Part shown: piece after piece, positions 44,076-52,601 of the stretch
How positions within the stretch are numbered: the first letter of the stretch is position 1
How the letters are laid out: every line of letters begins with the position of its first letter
NCBI RefSeq assembly: GCF_009720145.1
Contig: NZ_CP046252.1
Span: 1,240,001-1,304,000, forward strand
DNA length: 64,000 nt
Direction of reading: 5' to 3'
DNA from: Sphingobium sp. CAP-1
Lineage (GTDB): Bacteria; Pseudomonadota; Alphaproteobacteria; Sphingomonadales; Sphingomonadaceae
The notes under the pieces: model-generated
The model's database searches: none
What the model saw: only the letters and a program-made list of their open reading frames with translations
What the model was told of the DNA's origin: nothing
Position numbers and translations under genes: made by a program

Positions 44076-45828
44076 ACCGAATGACGGGCGATATGACCGG
44101 CGGGAGCGCGGCGGGCGTCGATAGCTCCTCCTCCCGACGGTCTAGATTAGCCGTGACCAGTTGCCGGGCTGCAAAGGCATAAACCAGACAGTCAAGAGCT
44201 TCTGCCCTCATGCCCGGCTTGCGCTCAAATCGGCGGACAGGCTGCCCGCGAACATAGCGGACGACACGGCGCTCCGATGCCAGTTGCTCATACCAAACGG
44301 TTTCCAGATCGGCGCTGAATCGGATGGTCCGACCCCGTGACAGGCGCGTCAGGATTTGCGATTTCAGGCCATCCACGCCCACGAGGAACAGGCGGACGCC
44401 CTTCGCCTGAGAAGCGGTGACGGGCGGGCGCGTCCCGGCCACGCCCTTGCCTGCCATCACTTTCCGGGCGAACCGGGGACGACAGAACGAATAGACGGAG
44501 GCGGTCCACTCGCCATCGCCGGAGTCGATGATCGCGGAGTCCAGGCGGAGCGTTCCGCCGCCCGGATGCGGCCATGCCGTTTTCAGCAGATCGTCGAGTT
44601 CCGCCCATGTGGAGTCATCGGCGACGCTGCCCCAGATGACGACGTGGCCCAGCACTAGCGCCGCGTCGCGGCTCCAGCCGACGAACGTGACTTCCAGCCG
44701 GTCGTCTTGAACGTCCACGCCAGCCGTTACGGCAAGGACCTCCGGCGGGATCGCATCTAGGCCCCATGGCTCCGCACGGGCCTGCAACTCGCCTTCTTCC
44801 AGTTCGTCCGCTGCCTCCTTCCATCCCTGAGCGAGGATCGTGTTGACGAATCCTTGGAGCAAATCCGGGTTGCCCTTGGCCGCCAGAAACTCCGCTGCCA
44901 GCTTTCCCCACGCCGCGTTCGCATGGGGAGAGACCAGAGCATTGATCCTGAAACCGGCATGGCCCTTCACCTCCGGGCGTGTCGCCCGCCAGCGGCCCGC
45001 GTCGATCATTGCGGCCTTATGCTTTTCGGAAATGAGTTCCGAACAGATCGGGCAACGGAAGGCCGCCGTCTCCGGCTGGTCGGGCAGCCATTCGATATGC
45101 GACCATTGAATTTCGGTATGAGTGCCGCACTCCGGGCACGGGACTTCAAAGACACGCTGATCGCTGACGGCGTAGGATCGCAGGACGTTGCTGGTCGATT
45201 CAAATGTGGGCGTGGAACCGAGAATGATTTTCCGGTTCGCGAAGCTCAGCGTCCGGCGTTCCGCCAACAGGACCGGGCTGCCCTCGGCTCCCGGTTCCAT
45301 GGCGTCCGCTTCGTCGATCAGCAGGACGCGGACGTTATGACGGCGGAGATTGCGAGGCGATTTGGCCGCAACGATCTTGAGCGAACCGCCGGGAAAGCGA
45401 CGAGACAGCAGCGTATTGCGTCCGGCCTCGCTATCGTCGTTCAGCAGGCCAGCGAGCGCGGGCGTCGCGGCAAAGATCGGCTCCAGATCGGAGACGGTAT
45501 AGTCGCGGCAATCCGCTTCCGTCGGCAATAGCAGCAGGATCGGGGACGGTTCATTCGCCGCAAAGCTGCCCACGGTCGCCGTCAACAGCGTGGACAGCCC
45601 GACGCGAACCGACTTCACGAGCGTTACGCGCTCAATGCCCGGATCGCTCATGGCGTCAGCGATCTCGCGTTGGAATTGCCATAGCCGGACATCGCCGGGC
45701 AGCGCGGACACGTCGTCCGGGAGCCGGAGATTCGATTCAATCCACCGGCTCAGCGTCAGGCGCGGAGGTGGGCGGAGGGATTGCAGGGCCTCCAGCCGGG
45801 CAGCGAATATCGGTTGCTCAAAGCCCAT
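44056..45828 (-). CDS. Terminase large subunit, GpA family
   Basis: The 590-residue protein is a lambda GpA-type packaging motor. The ATPase shows a Walker A-like segment TLVKSVRVGLSTLLTATVGS near residue 75 and Walker B in VRVLLIDEADAME near 170. A cysteine pair set, CPECGTH and CPICSEL, near 230-265 may bind zinc. The nuclease domain opens AVTAGVDVQDDRLEVTFVGW near 375, with further acidic residues at IIDSGDGEW. ATG 45828 lies inside the last codons of the small subunit gene. Together with the small subunit it should recognise and cut the satellite's own DNA. Confidence 0.93.
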   Translation of the reverse strand: MGFEQPIFAARLEALQSLRPPPRLTLSRWIESNLRLPDDVSALPGDVRLWQFQREIADAMSDPGIERVTLVKSVRVGLSTLLTATVGSFAANEPSPILLLLPTEADCRDYTVSDLEPIFAATPALAGLLNDDSEAGRNTLLSRRFPGGSLKIVAAKSPRNLRRHNVRVLLIDEADAMEPGAEGSPVLLAERRTLSFANRKIILGSTPTFESTSNVLRSYAVSDQRVFEVPCPECGTHTEIQWSHIEWLPDQPETAAFRCPICSELISEKHKAAMIDAGRWRATRPEVKGHAGFRINALVSPHANAAWGKLAAEFLAAKGNPDLLQGFVNTILAQGWKEAADELEEGELQARAEPWGLDAIPPEVLAVTAGVDVQDDRLEVTFVGWSRDAALVLGHVVIWGSVADDSTWAELDDLLKTAWPHPGGGTLRLDSAIIDSGDGEWTASVYSFCRPRFARKVMAGKGVAGTRPPVTASQAKGVRLFLVGVDGLKSQILTRLSRGRTIRFSADLETVWYEQLASERRVVRYVRGQPVRRFERKPGMRAEALDCLVYAFAARQLVTANLDRREEELSTPAALPPVISPVIRSKWMAR

Positions 45829-46279
45829 TGTTGGCAAGCTCCTCCAGAGCGTCGCGGAGTTCGCGGTCGATGATGTCCATGTCGTGCGCGGTCAGATGCC
45901 CAAGCGTCTGTTGAATCCGGCTCGGGGACGCCAGCATCCGGGAACGGACTAGCCGGAGGATAGAAGCCCATTCGTCCACCACATCTTGCCGGGGCAGCAT
46001 TTCGCGCCGGGCAGCCGCGTTCTGCATCGCCAGCTTGTCGGCTTGCTCCCGTGCGATACGTTCGCGCTGAGCGGTCAGGCCCTCCGCCGATGATGCACCA
46101 CGGGCGGAAGCCGTTTCCCGGAGATGCGTGGCGACGGCGCGGACGGATTCCCGGAGCATGAACTTGCCCCGGCGGCTCCGGGACAGGATGCCCTTTTGCA
46201 CATAGCTCCCGATTGTCCGTTCAGAGACAGCCAACAGGTCGGCAAGCTCTATGACGCCGATTTCAGAGTCTGAACTCAT
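45818..46279 (-). CDS. Terminase small subunit-like protein (Nu1-like)
   Basis: The 153-residue protein has a winged-helix/MerR-like N-terminal domain, IELADLLAVSERTIGSYVQK, as in lambda Nu1. An Arg/Glu-rich middle is followed by a helical C-terminal part that ends over the large subunit start. It should bind a packaging site on the satellite DNA. ATG 46279 overlaps the stop of the short upstream frame in TGATG. The gene starts right beside the repeat-rich stretch at 46399-46509, which could contain its recognition site. Confidence 0.85.
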   Translation of the reverse strand: MSSDSEIGVIELADLLAVSERTIGSYVQKGILSRSRRGKFMLRESVRAVATHLRETASARGASSAEGLTAQRERIAREQADKLAMQNAAARREMLPRQDVVDEWASILRLVRSRMLASPSRIQQTLGHLTAHDMDIIDRELRDALEELANNGL

Positions 46280-46515
46280 CACGATTCTATTTCCCAGATC
46301 GAAATGCTGCGGCTCAGCGTCCCCCCAACGGCACCCGGCAGGGAGGGACCCGCGTTTTCAGACTCTGAGGATGTCGGATCGGCGGCCAGCATCGGGGGCG
46401 GGAATCCGGGAACGCCCCTAAAGGGGCGATTCCCGTTCCTTCCCGGCACACCGCCGCCATGCTCATCGGGAATTCCCGGGAATTTCCCGCCCGTTCCCGC
46501 TTGTTCCCGGCTCAC
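46279..46515 (-). CDS. Possible small coupled gene between primase and terminase
   Basis: A 78-residue frame starts at GTG 46515, in the last codons of the primase/helicase gene, seven bases after a perfect AGGAGG. Its TGA overlaps the small terminase ATG. These junctions argue for translation. The product is rich in Gly, Pro and Arg, with FPG, VPG and IPG repeats that result from the DNA repeats below, and matches nothing I know. It may exist mainly to carry ribosomes to the terminase gene across a DNA signal. Confidence 0.45.
   Translation of the reverse strand: MSREQAGTGGKFPGIPDEHGGGVPGRNGNRPFRGVPGFPPPMLAADPTSSESENAGPSLPGAVGGTLSRSISIWEIES
46399..46509. repeat. Ten TTCCCG/CGGGAA hexamers with a hairpin
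   Basis: Ten copies of TTCCCG or its complement CGGGAA lie within 111 bases (starts at 46399, 46407, 46430, 46440, 46467, 46473, 46477, 46484, 46494 and 46504). A hairpin, CGCCCC-TAAA-GGGGCG (46413-46428), extended by GGGAA/TTCCC, sits among them. Iteron-like density beside a primase/helicase and a terminase gene suggests a replication origin or packaging site. Confidence 0.6.
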
Positions 46516-48749
46516 TGGTCGTCCTCCTCATCGTCCACCCATGATTGGAGGGGCTTCACCGCGACCCGGCCATCATCGCTGATCGTGATCCGGTCGGCAT
46601 CGAACAGCTTGTTTCGGGCGATGTTGAACGTCCTTTTGCGGCTATCCCGCTCCTCCGATTGCGACACGCGCCGGGAATCTATGCAGGCATCCCGCCACGC
46701 CTCCTCAGTCACCGGCGCGTCGCCCGCCTCCAGTTCTTGCAGGATCGTCAGGGCCTCCCGTTGCGCGCGGGGCATGGGCTTCCCCCGTGGTGCAGAGCCG
46801 GGGGCAAGCGGAGCCGCCACGGCAGCGGTCTCCGGGTCGCCATCCTCATCCCGGCCAAGTTCCTCCGACGCGACGCGAAACGCGATGTCGAGGTCGCACG
46901 GGCCGTTTCGATTCTTGCTGAGCTTGCCCCGGATGATCCCGTCAGTATCGGGCGGGAGAAGCTGGACCGCGACATCAAGCGCGCCATTCAGGACGCTATG
47001 CCCGCGCGGGGTCGATCCTTCCGCCTTGGTGCCATGGTGGATCAGCACGACAGCCGCGCCATGGTCGGTCAGGGATCGCGCGATAGCGACAACTTTGTTC
47101 ATGGCCGCCGCGTCGTTCTCCTCCAGTTCCCGGAAGCTCATTGCGAGCGTGTCGAGGAAAATCAGGGACGGACGGCGCGCGTCGATCAACTCCAGCAACG
47201 CGGCAAGGTCGGGGCTATCGTCGTCCAACAGATCGGACACGCCCCCGATGACGCGAAAGTCCGGCTCATGGCCCATCTGTCCCACGAGCGCCGCGACGCG
47301 CCGCCTCATGCCATGCGTGTCCTCGGGCGCGACATATAGGACCGGGCCGGGCTTGGTCCGCAAACCGAACACCGCTTGGCCGCGCGCGACATGATAGCCC
47401 AGATAGGGCGCAATGGTGGACTTGCCGCCACCGGGCGCTCCGAAGATGCAGGCGACATCGCGCGGGGCGAACAGATTCTTGATGACATAGCCGCGCGGCG
47501 GTGCGTTCAGGCAATCCTCGGTCGTATATTCGACCAGCCGGGAAGCCTCCCGTGGTGCCGGAGCCTTGGCTTGCTTCCGCCATGCCGGGTCATGCTCATC
47601 GGCCATCGCGTAGAGCGTGGCAATGCCGGTCGCCTTGCCGGTGCCATGGCCGAATGATTCCCAATCGACCCGCTGGGGCCGTTTCTTCTCAAACTCCGGG
47701 CTGACGGCGCTCCATTCGTTCCAGAGCGCCAGCCCTTCATCGCTGCCCCTGAACTCGTGATGCAACGCCATGCCCACGGGCCGCCAACAGCCTTCCCGGT
47801 CATCGCGCGCCGCTTCCGGGATCGCTGCCAAGGCGGCGGCAATCTTTTTCCGGTCGATCAGATCGACGCCGGAGAACGGGTCGTCATCGTCATCCGGGGC
47901 AGCCCTCAGCAGTTCCGCCGGGACGTGCCAGAACTCATCTACCTCCGCCGCGTCGTCATGCTCAGCGGGCGTCTCAGGAGACTCGGCGGTCATGCCCCCG
48001 GCATAGGGCTTGCCCCGTTTGTCGAGTGCCCCGGAGTCCAGCCCGTCCAGCGTGTCGAGGGCGGTCCCGTCGATCAGGATTGTCTCAGGGACCGTGCCCC
48101 CATCGACTCCGCCGTAATAGAAGCTCTGCGACAGGGCGAACGATTCCGGCTGGAGCGCGCCGCCAAGGACGCCCTGTAGGCGGGCGACCAGCCGCTCCCG
48201 ATGCTCCGGGGACATGGAACGCGACAGGGGAGCGAGGACGCGCCAGCGGGGACTTTTCGGCGTATGCGACGGGCTGGTATGGATCAGGGCCGCTATTCCC
48301 GCTGCCCGGAGCTTGTCGGCTGCCTCGGCTGGCGTCAGCGTTCCCGCGTCGTGATCGCCCTCCACGCCATCAATCGCGATGACATTGGCGTTATGCCGGA
48401 GCGACCCCTTGCGGCTGGGGCGATCTCCGAAGGCAGCCAGCTTGAGCCACGGGAGCCGGTCCTTGCGGAACGCGCGCCGGGCGACAATGTTGGCCGCTTG
48501 GGATCGGAGCGTGACCCGGTGGCGCTTGGCCGTCCTTGCCTCAGCATCCGTAAAGGTCGTGACGACGATTGCCCGGTCCAACGGATTATGGTATTCAGAT
48601 ACCTGTCGATCCGGGTTTTCTAGGGCATTGTCCGGGCGGCCATGTAGAAGTGCGAGCGCGCCGTTCCGGGGTCCATCCGGGACGGCGTTTTCGTGTCTGT
48701 GAGCCTCACTGTCAGTTGGACTTTCCGATGTAACGTATTGATCTTGCAC
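46512..48749 (-). CDS. Primase/helicase fusion of the satellite
   Basis: The 745-residue protein has three regions. Residues of about 55-230 look like an archaeo-eukaryotic-type primase, with the acidic motif IDGVEGDHDAGT near 127 and SPRWRVLAPLS near 167. Residues of about 300-370 resemble a PriCT_2 linker (WRPVGMALHHEF, ALWNEWS). Residues of about 410-620 form a RecA/DnaB-like RepA ATPase with Walker A in GAPGGGKST (437-445), Walker B in LIFLDTLAM (about 529-537) and a sensor in VLIHHGTKAEG. A DNA-binding tail is likely. It should start satellite DNA replication by itself. The start is GTG 48749, 55 bases from attR, with a weak ribosome-binding site; the exact N terminus is unsure. Confidence 0.88.
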   Translation of the reverse strand: MQDQYVTSESPTDSEAHRHENAVPDGPRNGALALLHGRPDNALENPDRQVSEYHNPLDRAIVVTTFTDAEARTAKRHRVTLRSQAANIVARRAFRKDRLPWLKLAAFGDRPSRKGSLRHNANVIAIDGVEGDHDAGTLTPAEAADKLRAAGIAALIHTSPSHTPKSPRWRVLAPLSRSMSPEHRERLVARLQGVLGGALQPESFALSQSFYYGGVDGGTVPETILIDGTALDTLDGLDSGALDKRGKPYAGGMTAESPETPAEHDDAAEVDEFWHVPAELLRAAPDDDDDPFSGVDLIDRKKIAAALAAIPEAARDDREGCWRPVGMALHHEFRGSDEGLALWNEWSAVSPEFEKKRPQRVDWESFGHGTGKATGIATLYAMADEHDPAWRKQAKAPAPREASRLVEYTTEDCLNAPPRGYVIKNLFAPRDVACIFGAPGGGKSTIAPYLGYHVARGQAVFGLRTKPGPVLYVAPEDTHGMRRRVAALVGQMGHEPDFRVIGGVSDLLDDDSPDLAALLELIDARRPSLIFLDTLAMSFRELEENDAAAMNKVVAIARSLTDHGAAVVLIHHGTKAEGSTPRGHSVLNGALDVAVQLLPPDTDGIIRGKLSKNRNGPCDLDIAFRVASEELGRDEDGDPETAAVAAPLAPGSAPRGKPMPRAQREALTILQELEAGDAPVTEEAWRDACIDSRRVSQSEERDSRKRTFNIARNKLFDADRITISDDGRVAVKPLQSWVDDEEDDQ

Positions 48750-48804
48750 GGCCCTTAATTCCCCTAGTTGGGAGAAAAATCGTGCAAAATCAACGGGTCG
48801 TCAG

Positions 48805-48854
48805 GGAATCATAATCCGCGTGTCGGGGGTTCAAGTCCCTCCTCCGCTACCATT
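48805..48854 (+). repeat. Right attachment repeat (attR), displaced tRNA 3' part
   Basis: These 50 bases copy 36702-36751 exactly, from the anticodon stem to two bases past CCA. The 5' half of a tRNA is missing upstream, so this is the displaced end left by integration and not a second tRNA gene. Confidence 0.95.
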
Positions 48855-48936
48855 TTTCAAGCACATAGCGGCGACAATAATGGCTGGTTTACAGCCAGTT
48901 CGCCCCTTTGCACGGCCACGGGTCCGGCGGCAGGCA

Positions 48937-48956
48937 CCCCGGCGCGAGCGCCGGGG
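48937..48956. terminator. GC-rich hairpin after the S41 protease gene
   Basis: CCCCGGCGC and GCGCCGGGG flank two bases (48937-48956), 36 bases beyond the S41 gene stop on the minus strand. No T-run follows, so it could be a terminator or merely a barrier before the element. Confidence 0.4.
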
Positions 48957-48991
48957 AACAGGCATCGACCAGTTCCAAACAGGGCGCACCC

Positions 48992-50455
48992 TTAAAATAG
49001 ACCGGGAACCTCTTTCTGGGCCGGGCTGGGCCGTGCCGGGGCCAGCAGCACGCGCGCGGCGCTGGCCGGCGCACCCACCCGCGCAGACGCCGTGGATGCG
49101 CTGGCTCCGCTGGACGCGCTGCCGATCGGGGTGCAGCTACGCCCTGCGATGAAATCGAGCGCCTGCCGCACAGACGCCTCACGCGGATCGCCCAGCGGAT
49201 AGCGAATATCGTCCACAGCCTGGCAGGTCGCCTTCATGCTCGTGGCCAGGCCGCCATAATAGTCGGCATTGCCCGCACTATTCTGAGTCGCAAAGGCCAC
49301 AACGCGCAGCCGGTCGTCGCAAGCCGGGCGATCGACGGCAATCTGCCCGACCGGCTTGCCATAGCTATTGGCGCCGATCAGCGCGGCTCGCGCATCCAGA
49401 TAGGGGATGAAGGCATTGATGATGAGTTCGCTCGCCGATGCCGTCGCGCCGCTGCCGATGAAGGCTATGCGGGTCGGCGCCACGGATTGGCTCTGCGCCG
49501 CGAAATATTTCGTCTCATTCTCGGCGCTCTTTTCCGGGCGGAAGCTGAGGCGACTGAAGATGTCGGTCGAAGCGCGGTCGGCGCCGAGCAAATCACCGAG
49601 CAGTTCGGACGTTGAGACAAGCCCCCCGCCATTATAGCGCAAATCCAGGATGATGTCGGTGACACCCTGCGCCTTGAACATCGCGAAGGCATCGCGCAGC
49701 GGCTGATCCGCCGGATGAATGAAGCTGCGCAGATTCACATAACCGACACGACGGCCACCATCATCGATGATCCGCGCGCCATAGCGGCTGGACACCGGCA
49801 TCAGGTCGAACGCCTTTTTCGTCACGGAAATATTGCGTATGCCCACGGCGTCGGAGACGCGCAGCAGCCGCGTCGTCCCCGCCGTATCAGGCCCAAGCGC
49901 GTTCACCACCGCATCGGCTCCGCCCGCCGCGAACAGCGATGAAACATTTTGCAGATTGGCCGCCGTCGTGCCGATGGCCATGATTTCCGCGCCCCGATCG
50001 ATGCCGGCGTCAAGGGCGGCGCCATTTTCAAAGGCTTCGATCACGAAAAGCCGGGTCTGGGTAGGATCGGTAGCAAATCGCACGCCCAGACCGGCGCTGG
50101 AGCCGGAATCATAATAGGCGTCCTCCTCGGCGATGGAGGTGAGATAGGTGAAATAACGGTCCCTTCCCTGCGACCGTGCAACCCCGGTCAGCGCATCGAT
50201 ATAGGATTCGACGCTGGTGTAGGGCGCGGGACTGAGGGATGCCGGCAATGTATCGGGAAAAAGATACCATTCCCGCAGGGTCGCGGCCGCCCAATCCTGC
50301 CGCTCTCGCAAGGAACAGGCTGACGACGGGGTCGGCGTGGGAGTCGGGGTCGGCGAACCACCCGTGCCGCCCGCACTGTCCCCACCCCCGCCGCAAGCCG
50401 TCATCATCGCCAGCGCCCCGACCAGCAACGCCATCCGCGCAACTTTATATGTCAT
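48992..50455 (-). CDS. S41-family peptidase lipoprotein
   Basis: The 487-residue protein has a lipoprotein signal with lipobox MTACGG at about residue 19-22, followed by a Thr-Pro linker (PTPTPTPTPSS). A PDZ-like part (about 130-210) precedes a tail-specific (S41) protease core. The catalytic Ser lies in GSGATASASELIINAF and Lys in NSYGKPVGQIAV, with YVNLRSFIHPAD and DLRYNGGGLV as core motifs. It should act at the envelope on the periplasmic side or cell surface. ATG 50455, after GGGGG, fits the signal peptide. The gene ends close to attR, so it was the original neighbour of the tRNA. Confidence 0.88.
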   Translation of the reverse strand: MTYKVARMALLVGALAMMTACGGGGDSAGGTGGSPTPTPTPTPSSACSLRERQDWAAATLREWYLFPDTLPASLSPAPYTSVESYIDALTGVARSQGRDRYFTYLTSIAEEDAYYDSGSSAGLGVRFATDPTQTRLFVIEAFENGAALDAGIDRGAEIMAIGTTAANLQNVSSLFAAGGADAVVNALGPDTAGTTRLLRVSDAVGIRNISVTKKAFDLMPVSSRYGARIIDDGGRRVGYVNLRSFIHPADQPLRDAFAMFKAQGVTDIILDLRYNGGGLVSTSELLGDLLGADRASTDIFSRLSFRPEKSAENETKYFAAQSQSVAPTRIAFIGSGATASASELIINAFIPYLDARAALIGANSYGKPVGQIAVDRPACDDRLRVVAFATQNSAGNADYYGGLATSMKATCQAVDDIRYPLGDPREASVRQALDFIAGRSCTPIGSASSGASASTASARVGAPASAARVLLAPARPSPAQKEVPGLF

Positions 50456-50682
50456 CAAACCCCCAGAATTTCCTTCGGAATATCGGCCGTGCAACAACAG
50501 GACAAGTTTATTCCAGTGCGGATCGGACCTGAACGAAACGCGGCACCAGTGCAGGCGATGGATCGCAATGCCGCCATCCACCGGCTATTCCAGCCGGAGA
50601 AACTGTTGAATATCCGCTTGCCCATCGGGAAAAAGCGCGCCAAGCACCGCCCGAACGAAAGCATCAAGAGGATTGCGGGCGG

Positions 50683-51909
50683 ATGAGCTATTATGACGTT
50701 CTGATCGTGGGCGCGGGTCATGCGGGCGCACAGGCCGCCATTTCGCTGCGTCAACTGGGCTTTGACGGCACGGTCGCGATGATCGGCGACGAGAAAGACC
50801 CGCCCTATGAACGTCCGCCCCTGTCCAAGGAATATTTCGCGGGCGACAAGAGCTTCGACCGCATCCTGATCCGCCCCGCCAGCTTCTGGGAAGAGCGCAA
50901 GGTCGACATGCTGCTGGGCCGGCGCGTGAAAAGCGTCGATGCGGTCGGCCGCTATGTGACCGCAGGCGATCAGGAAATCGGCTATGGCAAGCTGATCTGG
51001 TGTACCGGCGGTTCGCCCCGGATGCTGACCTGCACCGGCGCGGACGCGGTCAACGTCCATGCCGTGCGCCGCCGCGACGATGTCGACGCGATGATGGCGA
51101 AGATCGACAGCATCAATCATGTCACCATCATCGGCGGCGGCTATATCGGGCTGGAAGCGGCGGCGGTGCTGTCGAAATTCGGCAAGAAGGTCGTTCTGCT
51201 CGAAGCGCTGGACCGGGTGCTGGCGCGCGTGGCGGGCGAGGAACTGTCGCGCTTCTACGAAGCCGAGCATCGCGCCCATGGCGTCGACCTGCGCACCGGC
51301 GCGCGGATGGACTGCATCGAGGTGCAGGACGGAAAGGCCACAGCCGTCCTGATGGCTGACGGTGAGCGGATCGCGACCGACATGGTGATCGTGGGCATCG
51401 GCATCATCCCCGAAACCGGCCCGCTGATCGCGGCCGGCGCGGCGGGTGGCAATGGCGTCGATGTCGACGAATTTTGCCGCACCTCCCTGCCCGACATCTA
51501 TGCCGTTGGCGATTGCGCGGCACACGCGAACCGCTTTGCCGGCGGCGCGCAGATGCGGGTCGAATCGGTGCAAAACGCCAACGATCAGGCCAAGACCGCC
51601 GTCGCCCACATCATGGGCAAGGGCGAAGCCTATGACGCGGTGCCATGGTTCTGGTCAAACCAATATGATTTGAAGCTCCAGACGGTGGGCCTGTCGACCG
51701 GCTTCGACCAGACGGTGCTGCGCGGCGATCCGGCCGCCCGCAGCTTCTCGATCGTCTATCTCAAGGCCGGCAAGGTGATCGCGCTCGATTGCGTCAACAT
51801 GGTCAAGGACTATGTGCAGGGTCGCGCCCATGTGCTGGCCGGCGCCGCGCTGGACGTGGCGCAACTGGCCGATGCGAGCGTGCCGCTCAAGGAAGTCGGG
51901 CTGGCCTGA
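50683..51909 (+). CDS. FAD-dependent ferredoxin/rubredoxin reductase family oxidoreductase
   Basis: The 408-residue flavoprotein has an FAD-binding motif, [20 protein letters not shown], at the N terminus and an NAD-binding motif, [20 protein letters not shown], near residue 150. FAD contacts lie in [15 protein letters not shown] near 275. A C-terminal domain ([20 protein letters not shown]) is of the reductase_C type. Such proteins pass electrons from NAD(P)H to a ferredoxin that serves a cytochrome P450 or a ring-hydroxylating oxygenase. No ferredoxin or oxygenase gene is adjacent, so the partner is unknown. Confidence 0.9.
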   Translation: MSYYDVLIVGAGHAGAQAAISLRQLGFDGTVAMIGDEKDPPYERPPLSKEYFAGDKSFDRILIRPASFWEERKVDMLLGRRVKSVDAVGRYVTAGDQEIGYGKLIWCTGGSPRMLTCTGADAVNVHAVRRRDDVDAMMAKIDSINHVTIIGGGYIGLEAAAVLSKFGKKVVLLEALDRVLARVAGEELSRFYEAEHRAHGVDLRTGARMDCIEVQDGKATAVLMADGERIATDMVIVGIGIIPETGPLIAAGAAGGNGVDVDEFCRTSLPDIYAVGDCAAHANRFAGGAQMRVESVQNANDQAKTAVAHIMGKGEAYDAVPWFWSNQYDLKLQTVGLSTGFDQTVLRGDPAARSFSIVYLKAGKVIALDCVNMVKDYVQGRAHVLAGAALDVAQLADASVPLKEVGLA

Positions 51910-51922
51910 GGCGATCAAAAAC

Positions 51923-51999
51923 CCGTTCGCCCTGAGCCTGTCGAAGGGCTGTTCTTCTTCCTAAGAAGGAGAGGGTTTCGACAGGCTCAGGGCGAACGG
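51923..51999. repeat. Long nested inverted repeat (REP family A), likely bidirectional terminator
   Basis: Bases 51923-51945 and 51977-51999 are perfect 23-base inverted arms, beginning CCGTTCGCCC. An inner hairpin, CTTCTT-CCT-AAGAAG, sits between them. It lies between convergent genes. The outer arm recurs at 34861 and 34957. Confidence 0.85.
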
Positions 52000-52007
52000 A
52001 GGTTTAA

Positions 52008-52511
52008 CTACCCCCGGAACATCGCCTTCATCGCCAGTTCCCACGGCCCGCCGCGATAGTGCCAGGCGGCAAGGCCCGTGATCGCCAGCGGGCGCGGGCG
52101 GAAATCCTGCCGTAACGTTGCCGCCAGCCCCTTCGCCACCTCCGGCGCGATCTTGTTCTGCACGGTGATGTGCAGGCGGGGCCGCGCCTGATCCTGCGGG
52201 GTCAGCAGGCCGGCAAAGGCGTCGGCCAGATCGTCGCGCATCGCCAGCAAGGCCGGGCTGTCCACACGATAGGCGACGGCCCCGCCCAGCAGCATCACAT
52301 CGACCAGCCACGCGGCCGGCGGCGGACCCGCGCACAGGCGCTTCAGCCGCGCGGCGACTTCCGCCAGCGCCGAGGGCGGCAAGTGGTGGAACAAGGTCAG
52401 ATGCGCCGGAACCAGATTGCGGCCGGGCGGAAAATGGGCGCGGCGCAGCCCGTCCGCCCAGGCGAAATCGGCCGCGCCCAACAGCGCCGTGACGATGATC
52501 GGCACCCCCAT
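52008..52511 (-). CDS. 2'-5' RNA ligase/phosphodiesterase family protein
   Basis: The 167-residue cytosolic protein has the two HxT/S motifs of the 2H phosphoesterase fold: HLTLFHHLP near residue 37 and HITVQNKI near 115. Family members open or form 2'-5' phosphodiester bonds in RNA or nucleotides; the substrate here is unknown. Length is close to the usual 170-190 residues. The product is coded alone, facing the ferredoxin reductase gene. Confidence 0.82.
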   Translation of the reverse strand: MGVPIIVTALLGAADFAWADGLRRAHFPPGRNLVPAHLTLFHHLPPSALAEVAARLKRLCAGPPPAAWLVDVMLLGGAVAYRVDSPALLAMRDDLADAFAGLLTPQDQARPRLHITVQNKIAPEVAKGLAATLRQDFRPRPLAITGLAAWHYRGGPWELAMKAMFRG

Positions 52512-52601
52512 CAGCCGGGCTTTCCCATGGCCGCGACACGGGGTAGGATTGGGTCATGACGGCCACGCCACGTTGCGCCGTCACCACGGGAGGGACTCAT
52601 C

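Larger units (their letters stand above)
36702..48854. mobile_element. tRNA-integrated phage satellite resembling a capsid-forming PICI
   Basis: The element is about 12.1 kb between the 50-bp direct repeats. The integrase sits next to the tRNA. Nine further leftward genes form a packaging and capsid set with a replication gene: primase/helicase, a short coupled gene, small and large terminase, an unknown gene, portal, protease-capsid fusion, gpW-like connector, DUF2190-like protein and a 63-codon gene. One rightward cargo gene interrupts the set. There are no tail, baseplate, holin, endolysin, repressor or antirepressor genes. This content is what is known of capsid-forming phage-inducible chromosomal islands, which package themselves and borrow tails from a helper. 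A shrunken prophage is the alternative, but all frames look intact. Confidence 0.85.

Noticed and set aside
46399..46509. CRISPR array or minisatellite
   Set aside because: The repeated unit is only six bases, in both orientations and at irregular spacing, without spacers of constant length and without cas genes.
36818..48749. Complete temperate prophage
   Set aside because: There is space for only about 12 genes, and tail, baseplate, lysis and repressor genes are absent while the boundaries are exact. A satellite fits better.
48773..48854. Second tRNA gene at the right end of the element
   Set aside because: Only the 3' part from the anticodon stem on is present. The bases upstream do not form acceptor or D-arm partners.
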